Of a DNA stretch of 64,000 nucleotides, positions 24,943-37,391 are shown in pieces (positions within the stretch are counted from its first letter, which is position 1; each line of letters starts with the position of its first letter). The position numbers were made by a program, and so were the translations under genes. The stretch is taken from the NCBI GenBank assembly GCA_001414485.1, contig LLEY01000049.1:186001-250000 (forward strand), read 5' to 3'. The notes beneath the pieces are model-generated. The model was not told the DNA's origin and ran no database searches. It saw only the letters and a program-made list of their open reading frames with translations. The stretch is from Calycina herbarum. Lineage: Eukaryota > Ascomycota > Leotiomycetes > Helotiales > Pezizellaceae.

Positions 24943-25530
24943 GGTCGCGGTGCAGAGGACCGAAAGTGATGGGTGTATGTAATGTATGTATGTAAATGAC
25001 GGCGATGAGGCCCAGCTTGGTCAGTCAGTTGTGTGTTTATTTTCGTCTCAAATCTTAAATCGCTTGACCTTGTTTGGGGGAATTGGTTGGACTGGCTGAA
25101 AACTGGTCACCCGATCTGGAAGATCTCACCTTCCCATTTGTGTTTCAGGCAGGTGTGCCCGAGGGTGCGAATATGCTTTGTTCCTGACCTGACGTAACCT
25201 TGCTCTGCTATTGTTGGTGTTTTTAGATAAGGTTATTCATTTGCATGGAGGGTGTGTTTTAAGATCATCTCAAACAGTGAATCAAAGTTGATCATCTACT
25301 CAATCTTACATTGTCGTACTGACTGTACTGTATGCGTAAATTTCCTAGCTACTACCTACAAACATCCCGCTTGGTTACTTAGTTATTCCTTCTGTCCTTG
25401 CCGACCCTGCCAAAATCAAAACTCCCCCAATGAAATTACCCGCTGGAAGGAATCCGGCTCCAAGTACCAACAAAATGCCTCATGAAAAACAAACACCACC
25501 AACACGGTAGCTACCAACTATTCACTTTCT
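24943..25530. other. Intergenic, nothing recognised
   Basis: The region lies upstream of the ING gene and downstream of the membrane-protein gene. No supported gene was seen. Confidence 0.4.
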
Positions 25531-26678
25531 TCATACCGCTGCAACCAAACCAAACGAACTACCTGTCACAACAGCTGCGGCAACCCATACTCCTGAATAT
25601 GCCAAGGCCCCGACAGCTTCGACTCCTGTGATATTGTACGTCTGTACAAAGGTACTTACCCCGCTAACCAAAGCCAAGGCAGCGGTCCTCTTGATGACCA
25701 TTTTGGTTCTGGTGTTGTATCCCCAAACATTGTACCAAAATGTTTCTCCCAACGTAGCTGTTGCCGGATCAAAAGTCGCTTTCTTAGCATCAGTTGATGA
25801 TGGTTTTGCAGCAACTGACGGAGTGAAAATGAGTGACTTCGCTGCCACACCTAGAATCAGGGTGATGGGGAACAAGGTAAGTGGTGTGGAGGTGTGTGCA
25901 GCTTCGACGCTCGGGATATCTGAGAAGTATGTGACAAGATATGTCGGCAAATATGTGGAGTATGCGGTGAACAATGTCGTGGCATAAATCGAGGCAGCAA
26001 GAACAGTGGTGAGGGACTGTATGCTGTAATCCGTGACGATGTATATATTGGGCACCGAAACCGACCCAGATGATGTGTTCGCCGCGTGAGGTCGCGAGAG
26101 TGGTCGAAGGAGTCGAAATGGGAGTGATGCCGATAGAATATCGATGAGCAATGGGAGCACAACTGTTATGGTATCGAGTTTGTAGAAGGATTTCAGTAGG
26201 TAATACTATGACGAGAGTGTTAGTATTATCTTGGGATATCTGGTGGATAAATGTTGAACTTACATGCGGAGCATGGGCGAGCAGGCTTAGTGCTGCGATA
26301 TCATAAGAGTCGTAGTCCCCAAACCATGCTAATCCCAATTGAAAGCTGTATCCAAAATACGAGAGTCAGCAAATGCCCTTTATATCTTGAGTTTCTTCAT
26401 GCCCGCGGCACAATGACTTACCATCTCCACACCACAGGCGCCGCCACTTCATTCCAGCTATCACCAGGTCTCCGAGTAATAGCACCTATTCCCCCATATG
26501 CACCGAGATATGTCTCTTGAAATGCATGCGACAAGCCGGAAAGACTCAAGCTAAGAACCACAAGGAGGGGAAATTGGGCAAAAACTGGCAGCTTGCTCGC
26601 GTGAAGAGGGGCATCTCGACGATGCACAACAGCACGCGCCAGACTAGCCAGGCGATCGTTGGAGGCGCTGGAAGGCAT
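25531..26678 (-). CDS. Conserved fungal multispanning membrane protein of unknown function
   Basis: Three exons, 26678-26422, 26345-26264 and 26205-25531, give 337 residues with all junctions in frame. The N-terminus (ASNDRLASLARAVVHRRDAP) is polar. The first membrane helix is FPLLVVLSLSLSGL. LAWFGDYDSYDIAALSLLAH is a strongly conserved-looking block that I associate with an uncharacterised family present across filamentous ascomycetes. Further hydrophobic segments follow: TITVVLPLLIDIL, IQSLTTVLAASIYATTLF, TLFPITLILGVAAKSLI and two at the C-terminus. About six helices are predicted by eye. No catalytic motif was seen. Confidence 0.8.
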
Positions 26679-27453
26679 CTTGAGCTTCTCGAGATTGTAG
26701 GTTGTAAGTAAGATGCGACAAAGACGCAGGAAAGAAGGGCGGGGTTGCGCGCCTGGCAGAAGAAGGGCAGTGGTGGTTGTGTTGGTGCTTCGTGATGGAC
26801 TCCAAGCTTATGTTTACTTCTCGCATGACGTAGCGCGGACCTACCTGGGCAGCTTTAAACTGATTTTCTTCTGCCAAAACTTCCCTTCCTCACCGCAAGA
26901 ATTTCTTCCAGCTTCCACCTCAAATGTCAGTCAAAGGTCCGCATCGCTCTATGTCTATCATGTTTTCAATTCTCCTATTGTATGCGTCTTCTCATCGTTA
27001 CATGCATTCTACGCGACGGTACTACTACTACTAGAATTTGTTGCCTTCTCTCTTCGTGTCTATTACAATTGTATACAGTACACCCCCATTTCCACATGTT
27101 CATACACTCCTACGCGTAAACAGGCACTCGAGTCATCTGTTCATCATACGTTTCATACATTTCAGATGTCCTGCTATATGACATTTCCAGATCTCCCCAA
27201 GAAAAGCTTCCTCCCCTTACAGAAATGCTTGTGGCGTTTGCGTTTGCTCGACGCTCGAGAACGACCATCACTTTAACCTCGTGGGCATGTACCTACTGCC
27301 TAGCCCACTCTTCGGTGCTGAAAGTCGGCTGCGGAGACAATGCTAGCCGCGAATACACAAATTACAAAAAAAGGAAATCGTATCCAGCGAAGACGCGTTA
27401 CTTCAACTGTCGGGGGCGTTTGGCCCTTGCGAGGAAAAGACTCCAAACAGAGC
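26679..27453. other. Intergenic, nothing recognised
   Basis: It contains open frames without homology (for example plus 26713-27276, low-complexity and Cys/Tyr-rich translation). It includes the promoter side of the membrane-protein gene and the 3' side of the C2H2 gene. Confidence 0.4.
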
Positions 27454-28987
27454 CTATTCCTCCATGCGGCCAAACACTCCATCATCATCTTCGTCACTGC
27501 GACCTCTGGATCGCTGGTCATATTCATCCTCATCCACAACGCTCTCCTCGCTCTCTTCCATCTTGACATCTCCATCAAGTTGGAGTCGGTGACGAGTGTA
27601 GCTTTCTGGTTGTTGGGGATGAAGGTTGGGGGTCAAGGTGGATCCCGAGAACCCATTCAAATATTGCGCCGGAATATGTGGCACTGGGGGAGCATCTTCA
27701 GGAAGAGTCACCGGGATGGTTCTAGGTGTCCCGGTGCTACCAAAACTGCACGACAAAAGTTCGACTGCAGCTGCAAGGCCATCATCTTCTGCATTACGAT
27801 TGAAGCCCGAGGACGGTGGACGTCTCTCGTGGCTTGGTTGGCGATGATGTCCAAAGTCAGATCCAAGTGGCATACTGCCACCATTCGCCGAGTTGGCTGA
27901 AGGGGCAGATTGATATGAGCGCGAAAATCCGTACCCGCTGCTATATCTCTTGTGGGATCTTCCAGTGTAAGAACCACTTCGATAAGCATTGTTTATATCC
28001 ACGTTTGGAGGTGGTGTGGTATCAGCAGAACTTGCCCGATCATTGCCCTCTGATCCTGATGGAGCAGGAGATGCAGAGTCTTGATCGCTTTGGAAGTCCT
28101 TGGCCGAATCTGGAGGTGTAGTGCCATCTTGATTCATTGTCAGGAGCACTGATGCGGCTTCCAAAAGCTGCACTTGCTGATGTTTAGAGATCAATAGTTT
28201 GGAAGTAAACGACCATTCTGGAGTATGCTCCCATCTGCAGATAAAACGTTAATAATGGTTCTCTCAAAAAGCCCGAAACGCGAATCCTCCGACCGAATTC
28301 ACGTCACGAAACCCAGTTGGGGCATGTAGGAAAGGAAGTGGGCACAAACAAATGCTTGGTCAAGCAACTGCTGTGCTTGTATCCCTTTCCACACTTGTCA
28401 CACTTGAGGTCTCCGCCGTTGGCCTTCTTGCCATCCTTCATCAGGTGTTGACCCTCGCTGGCACGCCTCATACGCGATTGTTTGAACCCGGTATCCTCAT
28501 CCTCCTCCATATCTTCGGGCAAGTCGTCCTCAATCGCACTCTCACCGCGATCCGATTTCCCGCTCGAAACCATTCGCATTCTATGGCTGGGCAAGCTGGC
28601 AGGTGGTGAAGGAAGACTCCCAAGGGCTGCCGACCTCGCAGATGCACTCTTGGACATGGTGTTTCGACGACCAGAAATTGGCATTCCCAAGGATGTATCT
28701 CCGGACTCTCGCACTGCGTTTACCATTGCTGCGACATTGCTAACATTGGCGTTGCTCTTTCTTCTCTGAACTCTGTGGCTTGGAATGAGCGACCCCGATG
28801 ATACCGAGTGGGAATGATTTCGAGAATGGGATTTGGGGAGAGAACCCGCAGCCGACATCGACAATCGATGTTGGCCCGCTGGCCTCGAAGAATGTTGGAT
28901 TTCCTGTAGAATTGAGTGATCAGCAGTGGTCTATAAATACATTAGCCGGATGCTGATCTCAGATATTCGTACCTTTGACGACGCCAT
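27454..28987 (-). CDS. Single-finger C2H2 regulator
   Basis: Three exons, 28987-28973 (15 bp, MASSK), 28903-28350 and 28234-27454, give 449 residues; all joins are in frame. One classical C2H2 finger (C173, C176, H189, H193) is split by the second intron: CDKCGKGYKHSSCLTKHLWEH spans the junction (12 residues between the second Cys and first His). It is followed by TPEWSFTSKLLISKHQQVQL, which looks specific to this group. The rest is Ser-rich with acidic patches (PEDMEEDEDTG, EESEESVVDEDEYD). A nuclear regulatory role is inferred from the finger and composition; targets are unknown. The second intron uses an unusual donor, GTTTGT. Confidence 0.85.
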
Positions 28988-31900
28988 GTTGAACAATTAC
29001 TCGGACAAGGCGGCCCTCGCGAAGCTCTGAAAAGCTACAGTATGAGGGCCGAAGAAATATTTGGGCACAATGTTGTGGTGGAAACAAGTTGAAGCTACCC
29101 GTATAAAACAAGGCGCGCAAGAGTGAAGCTAATTATTGGTGCGATCGGATTTGTTGTTGAACTGTGGTTGTTTGGTTAAAGGATTGGGAAATTTTGTTCC
29201 GTACATGCGACTCGTGAAAGAAACTTTGTTGAATAAAATAAAAAAATGTTGTAAAGGGTAGGAAGCAAGGAAGAGCGAAGCCGAGTCGAATTGTTGTTCC
29301 AAAGTTGGAATGGGGAAGGAAGGCGAGGTACAGGGTGCTTGATGGCTGAGACGCCTGTCGGTTGGAGAGGGGTCGGAGCAAGTAGCAGAGCGCAATGGGA
29401 TTCTGAAAAGTCCCTCTGACGAGCAACGCAAATAGGGGCCAAGTGGTCAATGGGATGAAAGGAAAGTGCGCTTCAACGACGGACTTTCACTGCAGAATTC
29501 CCCTGACCACAGCGCGAGAGCAAGGAGAGGAGAGGTTGTGGTGTTGGTGTTGATGTTGATGGATGGAAATCCAATCTCGAGCGCTGTGCCAGATTCCGAG
29601 CTTGTAAGAAATTATTGGCAGCACAGCCAGGCCTGAACAGGGAACGGTGAGTGTGGAGCCTGCCTAGAGCAGCGAGGTCCGACGCAGGTGGTGCTGACGG
29701 AATCCGGGCGTGGGCGGCCTTTCTAAAGACAGACCACAGCGATTTTACGGTTGGTTCAGATTTGGGTCTGTTGCAGGAGGGATGATGTGCGTGTGTTGAA
29801 GGATTTTTTTTATTGTATGTCTGATAATTTTATTTTAGACGCGGGGGGCGAATATTGCAATCCAAAGGGGGAACAAAGAGAGAGCACTTTTTGTCCCTTT
29901 CGAGGTTGCGGCTGCTAAAGAAATATCTGGCTTCTCATAACCGTGATGACGGATTTCTTTGAAAAATAGTGCCTCACTCGGGACTAGTCATAGTCATCTC
30001 CCTCAATCATCCCATCACCAGGTAGAGTTTCAAAATCCGTACTCCACTTCGTTATTGGATCCAAGTGTTGGAATAGGTCGAGATGGAATCTCGATAGAAA
30101 TGATAACAACCTCAGCGCCCTACCGTAGTCAGTAGGTACGGCCCCACTAGGCCCTCCTCGTGATATCAAGGTACACCCAAAAGTGGCTTAGCCAATGGTG
30201 AGAACGATCAGCGGGCACATTTGGATTCGCAATGGGAAGAAAAGCGGCAAGCTTCATAATTGTTCCAGCTGAAGGGCAGGATGAATGGAATTGTTTAGAC
30301 TTTTACGACAATCAAGTGATTGTTCCAGCTTCATATACGTTTCCAAAAACAGTCCTATCTTTCAAGAAAGGAGAAACTCCTCTCAAATCCATTCCAGTTT
30401 CAACATCGATATATTCAGTGCTACTTTTCCCCAGCTGGCCCTACGCCATTTAGGCAATGGGACTTCCATTGGCCCAAGAGGGATGGTGGCAAGCAAACAA
30501 GGGTTGCATCGAAGCCTACCCCCTTCCATCGCATCGCATGACAGAGGCAATTCGTGGGAACGTGGCCTGGTTGAGAGCTGAGCGGCGTTGGATGCGGTGT
30601 TGTCATACGAAATATTCTTTAAAAAAAGATGTCTTTGGGGATTGTGATTGTGAACCCCTCCACAAAGATACGCAATCGCTATGCTTTATCTGTGTGACCC
30701 ACAAAGCCAATGCTCTTTTTGAGAAGCGAATCGACGATAACAACTTTTTTGGTGGTTCCTCGGTTTCGCGGTGCTGTTTTGGGTACAATCACAGCTAACT
30801 TTTCGGTACCTACAGCTATTCCTTCAAAAGTCCCCGAGGCATTGTCTTTCTCTGGTTCCTGAATAGCATCTCAAGTTGTAGGTGAAGCTTCGATTCCCCA
30901 TACCTACGGAGGAAAGAGAGAAACTGTCAGAAAGATAACCTTTTATTTCAAAAGGTCTAGGTCTCAATTTCAGACGGGGGTCCGCCAAAAGATCACCAGT
31001 GCGTACCTCCGTAGAGGAAGCTGATTCGTCTGCATCCCATCCATCCCCAGATTGGAGGACAGATTCCCATGAGTAAATACCCCCCGAGGCGCGCGAGTCG
31101 ATCAACGCCACTTTGAGCGGTCTTTCAATGTTCCACTAGACACACCCTGTTTCCCTTCAGAGGAGAGAGGAGAGCGGGGATGCAAGAGCTTGAGGTTATT
31201 CGTTACAAGCGGCAAGCCATCTTTTCCCACATCCCATGCGGGAATGCCTCCTCACAAAATGGGTGTGCGAAAGTTCAGGTTATCTGTTGGGAAATCCCAT
31301 TTACCCTTTAGATGATGCCTCTTACGCCCACCGCAAAGTTTCGTCTCAATTATATTAGTTGGGAATCCCCAGAGAGGGGGGTGCGAAAGTCAAAATATAT
31401 TTTGCTGAAGATCAAAGATCTCGGAGCAAGCACCAGCAAGGCCTAGAACTGCTGATCATGAAGAGGAATCCCTGAAGTTGCCGCCTTAATTCACCGATCA
31501 ACAAGATGACCGTGCTGGAAACCAAGAACGACGACGTAAAAAATTGTCAAGATGGTCTCCCCCCTCATCTCATGACGATGCGTTTCGAAACATTTTCTGT
31601 CAAGCAAATCAGCAGCTCGGAATCCTCCTCGCTTCGCGCACCATTCAAGAATCTGGCTAATGCAGGTCACTGCGGTAACCAGGGGGTTTAGGGGTGCTCC
31701 CTGGCCGCTGAAACTCATTAATTTTTTTTTAAAAAATCCCTCAGTCTCAGATCTGCCGAGTTTGACAGTCTCATATAAAAAAGTCACTTCAAGTTTTCTT
31801 GTTAGAAGAAATACGACCCCGGAATCCGAATTGTGCGACGGGAATGTGGAGTACGAGGTTTGGTTTGTGTTCTTCAGGTACGTTGCTTTAGCATGGCAAT

Positions 31901-33308
31901 TGAGCGATAAACAGCTTTTGAAAAGAAGGAAATGATTTTTTTCTAAACGAAATCCAATTTTTTCTTCTTCGTGCTGTGTTACCAGCCAGCCACCAAGCCA
32001 AGGTGTCAAAGTGCATAGCAGCAAAGTAGATGGCGCGCGTGGCTGGCCTTGTGGTCAGAAGTTCAAACCCGGATCCAGTCTCTGGCGTTACCTTGCAGTC
32101 TTGTGAGCGCAATCCGATCGATCGGTGACCGGCAACCCCGGCCACGGGAAGTCTACTTTGAATTATAGCTTTTGAGGAAGCCGGAGAGAGAGATATAAAA
32201 ACGTGACATCAATCCTTCGTTTCTAAAAATAAGAGAGCGTTAACATATGATACCACATAACCGTTGATTCCAACCAAAACCCTATTTCATAATTACCTGC
32301 TTCCCCATAGTAGGACTTCTAGAAGGTACCGAAAGCAAGTACCCATCTCGAGATTTCCCCTCTTTATCGGGGACCTGCAGTTGCATTTCCAAGCTGCAAG
32401 TTGCCTGGCAGATGACGTCCCGTCTGACACTCACCTTACCCTATCATCGACCTTCTAGAAGAAGGTGTGCGTTGTTCTCAAACAGGATGAAAAGCGGCAT
32501 TGCTGAAAATATTGACTTGATGAGGCACTTTTTAGAAATTCTAGAACTAAATGACGAAGAGCTCGTACTTATCTAGTCAGCCCACGTCATGTTGGGAATC
32601 GCTAGTCAATGGGAATTTGAAAATTTGAACATCCGATGGTTTTCTCGGGCTTATTTTTTATAACTGGATTGTTCTAAGTAACTAGGGCTCTATTCTCCTA
32701 GTTCGTCTCGGAGAACACTTTCAATTTCTTTTGAATAGCTGGGACAATGACGCTTCCAGGGAGAACGGATTCAATTACCCCGGCGAGCTGGAGCGAACTA
32801 CTCTACTAGTACTAAGTCTACTCCACACTTTACGAATTCCAAAACGAAATGAAAACGTTGAGCTCCATCAACCTCACCAATGGAGGGGATATTGTTTTAC
32901 CCCGCCGAGATCGGCAATCACCCCCACTAACTTTAGCTTCACGGCACTCAAGAATATCAAAATTCTCCAAAGCTTAAGCCGAAGCTGTTCAGAAATGAAT
33001 GAATCACAAGTGACAGTCTGGCAGTGAAGAAAATTTCTTTAAAAAGCAATATGTGAGACCCTGAAGAAAAATTTGATGGATAGAAAAAAGCAAAAAGTGA
33101 CACCGGAAAAGGCAAGGTATGTCACGTTTCATTATCGAAACTCCACCAGTGACGACAAGTCAAGTCTGGGGAGCTGAACGTCTCATTCAATCAATCATCT
33201 GCGTGAGTATAAACTTTGGACGTTCACGCCCAAAAGGAACATATGTACAACGCCTGACCTTGATATCTGAACTGTACAACCCACAGAAAAAAAGCAAACC
33301 TCGGAAAG
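28988..33308. other. 4.3-kb stretch without a supported gene
   Basis: Many short frames on both strands lack homology, codon balance or splice continuity. Visible items are a ctacggagg/cctccgtag inverted pair at about 30904/31008 and a repeated word gtgcgaaagt near 31266 and 31382. The last few hundred bases would be the promoter of the DUF3602 gene. A lineage-specific or non-coding gene cannot be excluded. Confidence 0.35.
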
Positions 33309-33925
33309 ATGACAGAACCATATCGAAAAGTCGGTCGTGGAGGCGCGGGGAACTTTTACAGTGAGGAGGATGTTAAGAATTCGAGTGCGCCTGAAAAGGT
33401 ACCTTCCCCATTGCTCTTTCCTTTCCTCTGCCATTACTCCTGCCTAAACCGCCAACTCCAAAAGCCAAAGCTAACAAAACCTTACAGACCCCCTCAACAC
33501 TCGAATCCCAAGCCCCCTCGGAATCCTCGCAACAACCCCTTTCCTCAAACCCACCCCCAGAATACCTCCACACCGGTAGAGGGGGCGCGGGAAACTGGAT
33601 TCAACCCTCTGCCCTCCCTGCCTCGTCTGTAGACACGAATTCCACTTCTCTTACCCCATCCCAAAACCCTCCTGCTATTCCTGCGAGAGGGTCTTCGAAA
33701 CCTGCTGCTGCCACTGGGGCCGTGTATAGAGGCGGCAGAGGAGGAGCTGGGAACTACTCGTGGGGTGAGGAAGATAAGGGAGACGGGGAAGAGGAGAGAA
33801 AGGAGAAGGAGAAGGAAAGGGATATTAGGGATAAGGTTGTGGGTGAGGTTGAGGGGGGTCTTGCTAGGCCTGGACGGGCGGTTGTTGGAGGTGGTTGGGG
33901 AAGGGAGAGGGAGAAGGAGATTTAG
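33309..33925 (+). CDS. DUF3602 protein with GRGGAGN repeats
   Basis: Exons 33309-33398 and 33488-33925 (89-bp intron) give 175 residues. The defining motif GRGGAGN occurs three times: VGRGGAGNFY near residue 8, TGRGGAGNW near residue 60 and GGRGGAGNYSW near residue 117. Pro/Ser-rich spacers separate them, and a strongly charged tail (EEERKEKEKERDIRDK) follows. This pattern is typical of fungal DUF3602 proteins, small, probably disordered proteins of unknown function. The start is the first ATG in frame, just before the first motif. Confidence 0.85.
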
Positions 33926-35454
33926 GGGAGATGAGCTAGCTATAAGGAAGGATTATATGGCTTGGATAGTTGGATTGGATTGGGATTTTTGGGTGTGTAC
34001 ATTTCTTGGAAAGGGCTTTGGAGTTTGGTTTTTGAGGCGCTTGGTTGGGAGTGGCGTTTGAAGGGCTTCACAGGCACGGTTTCTTTGAACAAAAAAGATG
34101 TGTATTATAACATTGGTATTCAGGTAGAGTAGAGGGACTCAGAGGTTTGGGGCATTCGATATAAATCTTTAAACTCTGGAGAAGCAGCTCATGTCGTTTT
34201 ATTCGCTACGATTTCTTCTCCGCATCTAATTCGGATGTTCTGCTCAAAAATGCGGACAGCATGAAAGCAGAAGTAACTTCTAATATATATTCAATCAAAA
34301 TCATGACACACTCATTAATTAGTTAACAGCATCGTATGGTTTAAAATTCATCCTACTGAAATTTACTATTTTATCTTGACCAACCTCTCAAATTGAGCAT
34401 CGTTCAGATGATTGAAGTGAAATCTGAGTAATACTAAAACTACCTTATTCACTCTGACTATTACAAAAGTTTTGACAGCGAGAAAACGAGAGGGCGAGTC
34501 TCAACGAGATCGTACAAGTAACCATCGCGTAATCATAACCATGCTTCTACTTGAGCGACATGGAATATAAGATAGCAAAAGCCCAATGAGTGTTATTTCC
34601 AGAGGGGAATAATGGAATTAAACAGGCAGTAAAAATAGCTCGTCCGTACTTATGGAGATAGCTCTTCTTGTTCCAACTTTCCAGAATAATCCAGAACCTA
34701 CAGAGAAAATTGCGCTGATATTTTCGAACAATGATTTTCATTATCTCAAACGTTTAGATTACTGTTTTGAATTATGATAGTAGAATAATGCGATACGTTT
34801 ATTGCTTTTGAGAGACTGAGTTTGAACTCCAAGTGCAGAGTAGTCTAGAGAGTTTGCATTCAGATTCAGATTGAGTGATTCGTTAATATTTAGGCATGGT
34901 CCAAGTAATTGTAAAGATCCTGAGCACAAGGTACACTATTGCCTACTTTGACTAGAAGACGATGGTCAAGTTGAAAGTTAAAGTTATATTCTATGCAAAG
35001 AAATGTTCTATGTTTGCTTCCGCCAAAGGCGCGTTTCGAAAAAGGTAAAGTTAAAATAATAACGAGTAACACAACTCTCTCTTTTAGTGGTGGGCTGTGT
35101 TTAGACAGTATTGAGATAGCGACAACTATCTATTTTGAGTCGAAAGAGACATCGACAGAGAAGCTACGTAAGAGGGATTGGTACGCTTGCAAAGAGTCGG
35201 TCTTCTTCAAGGCGTGTTCCGGGCTGGAGTCAGTAAAGGCAAACGAGTGGGGGATGGCTCCTGGACCATTTCCCAAAAAGGGAAAACATCAGTCTGTCGG
35301 AAACGCTATGCTCTTTAGATATTTGGGGATGTCAAAAGAGATCTAATTCTGATGGTTTCTATGTCGTCGCAAATTCAAAAGAGCGGAGTCCTGTCATTGA
35401 TCCTCGCTAATAATACAACATCCAAGTCTCCAAATATATACACGAAGAACCACA
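33926..35454. other. 1.5-kb AT-rich intergenic region
   Basis: No supported gene. A plus-strand open frame at 34993-35346 has no recognisable homology. Confidence 0.4.
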
Positions 35455-36383
35455 CTAAATGCTCTCTTCAAACTTTCCCTCAATAGAAATGATCTTCTCG
35501 ACGCCCTTCACATATCCTGGCTCATTCTTCAATCTCTCAGTGTAAGCGTAGACAGCTGGGTGTGACGTCTCAGTAACACCGGCTCGCTTCCTCCCAGCAA
35601 TCAATGGGAAACTCATCAAAAAATCCGCACCGGTTAGGTTAGGACCACAAAGATATTTGCCATTTGAAGGAGAAGACTTGAGTTGACCTTCTAGAAACTC
35701 GAAATGTGTTTTGAGGCCAGGGTCCACGAGTGCGGCGTTCACTTTTCCCGCAATCATGGATGTTATGGGCTTGATGAAGAATGGGACTGGTGCGGTTTTG
35801 ATACCTAGAGAATTATAAGTAAATCAAATTTAGTGAAGAGAAAAGAGGAACGCACCATTTGTGATAACTGCCACCAACATCAAAGTCATCAAACTACCCT
35901 CGGCGTAATGCATGAAGTAACGGAATCTCATCCATTCTTCTGTTTCGCCACCAACTTTTCCTTCTTGGCCCTCTTTGTACCGTTTTGGTAGCAGAGTGGT
36001 CCCTTGACTGAAATGATCAAGTAAATATTCGATAATAAAAGCACTCTCGGCGATTATAAGAGGTTCTTTGTTATCGGTGGTTGTAATTGAGATGACGGGT
36101 GATTTTCCCAAGGCGTGGACTTTTTTGAGCTCTGGTGGTGCCAGATGTGAAACGGGGTCACGGTGGAAGATTTCGAGCTCATATGGAAGATTGAGTTCTT
36201 CGAGGAGCCAGAGGATTCTTTGAGAACGCGATTGTTCTAGCCTACGATGGTGTCAGCGAATGTGTAGCGTTCAATGGGTGGTACAGTACCATGCAGTGAG
36301 ACGTCCTGCATGGGTACGAGTACCAGGATATTTTTGGCTTACCAGTAGAGCTTGATCTTGGGGGTTTCTGTTGTAGAGGCCAT
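35455..36383 (-). CDS. Glutathione S-transferase (Gtt1-like)
   Basis: Three exons, 36383-36343, 36241-35856 and 35804-35455, give 258 residues in frame. The N-terminal thioredoxin-fold half shows EQSRSQRILWLLEEL, LPYELEIFHR, ALGKSPVI and the ESAFIIEYLLDHF helix, whose Glu-Ser pair normally contacts glutathione. The C-terminal helical domain includes LEGQLKSSPSNGKYLCGPNL followed by TGADFLMSFPL, the usual G-x-x-h-T-x-A-D capping motif. It conjugates glutathione to electrophiles or reduces peroxides, probably in the cytosol or at the endoplasmic reticulum as for yeast Gtt1. It diverges from the complex I gene across 288 bp. Confidence 0.92.
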
Positions 36384-36671
36384 TTTCAGAGTTTGTGAGA
36401 CGAATTTCTTGGAGAAAAAAAGTGCAAACTGAATTGAAACTGACAAGAAGAATGAAACAGAAAATAAAATCGAGAAACAATGGGCTTTTAAGTTCGAAGC
36501 ACTTGAGACCTCGGCCCCTCCTTCGGCAGGTGGTTGAGCCGCTGTACGATAGTTAGGCCTTGCAATCCAGGTATCTACCCTTCTAAGGGAAATCAGCGAG
36601 AGCTTCAAGTCCAACATCAACGACAACCATATCAACCCCAAACCTACAGGTAGCCGCCCAACATACTCAAC
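36384..36671. promoter_or_regulatory. Bidirectional promoter region, GST / complex I subunit
   Basis: This 288-bp gap separates two start codons facing outward, so both promoters must lie here or overlap into the genes. It includes a C/T-rich run on the plus strand near 36507-36525. No specific factor site is claimed. Confidence 0.5.
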
Positions 36672-37080
36672 ATGGCGGGCCACGGATATCACCGTATGAC
36701 TCAATCCCTCTCTTATCAATTGGTTTGGAAAATGCTAACTCTGACTAGCAATTGCGCTCGACCCGGCGTTGGTCAAATGGAACGGTACATTCCCCCCTTC
36801 GACACCGAATACTCGAGAGGTTCTAATTGATGGCTCACAGGTGTGTTCGCAAACCGACACAAGTACTTCAGATGGAATGCGCGAACTACGAGAATCACAT
36901 TCGCATACATGGTTGCCTTTCCCGCTTTGATCGGATACATTGCCTACAAGTCCGAGGTAGGTTGTCAGATGATTTACAAGATTCAGCTCAAGAGTCACAA
37001 GGGAGAAGATGCTTATACTTTTATAGGGAAAATACGATATGCGAGGAAAGCGAAGGGGCGATACGATTGTTGAGTTTTAG
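36672..37080 (+). CDS. Small accessory subunit of mitochondrial complex I (NDUFB4/B15-like)
   Basis: Four exons, 36672-36693, 36749-36784, 36841-36956 and 37027-37080, give 75 residues, all in frame. The protein starts MAGHGYHPIALDPALVKWN and continues HKYFRWNARTTRITFAYM. A single membrane helix follows (FAYMVAFPALIGYIAY), then the tail GKYDMRGKRRGDTIVEF. The DPAL-h-x-W start, the FRW-x-x-RT motif and one helix fit the fungal single-span complex I subunit related to metazoan NDUFB4. It would sit in the inner-membrane arm and has no catalytic role. No cleavable presequence is evident. Confidence 0.8.
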
Positions 37081-37391
37081 AGTGAGACGATTGGAAGGGA
37101 ATGGGAGGCTGTACATATCAAAGGAATACCACGAGTCGACAAGAAGAAAACGAGGGCTTTTGAGGGATTTTGCATGCAGTGAAATGTGAAGGCTGGGCTG
37201 TTTTTTCTCTACTGGATATATGCAGTTGGCAGCGAGCCTGCTAGCATATCTTGAAAGGACAAGCGTTGGAGACATGAAAGTCATGTGTACTTGTATCCTC
37301 TGTCGTTTGACAAACGCTGGATTGTATGCACCAACACCAAGTTCTCCTGTACTTGGCTTTTATTATTACATTTCTTTTATGTTTGCATTTA
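37081..37391. other. Convergent 3' region between the complex I and SAP18 genes
   Basis: About 310 bp, T-rich near 37365-37390. It is likely to hold both 3' UTRs. No other feature was seen. Confidence 0.4.

Noticed and set aside
31491..32024. 177-codon minus-strand frame in the gene-poor region
   Set aside because: The amino-acid composition is irregular, with no motif, no splice partners and no upstream signals.
32030..32110. tRNA-like sequence with gttcaaac
   Set aside because: The stem around the T-loop-like word does not pair and no D-arm was found.
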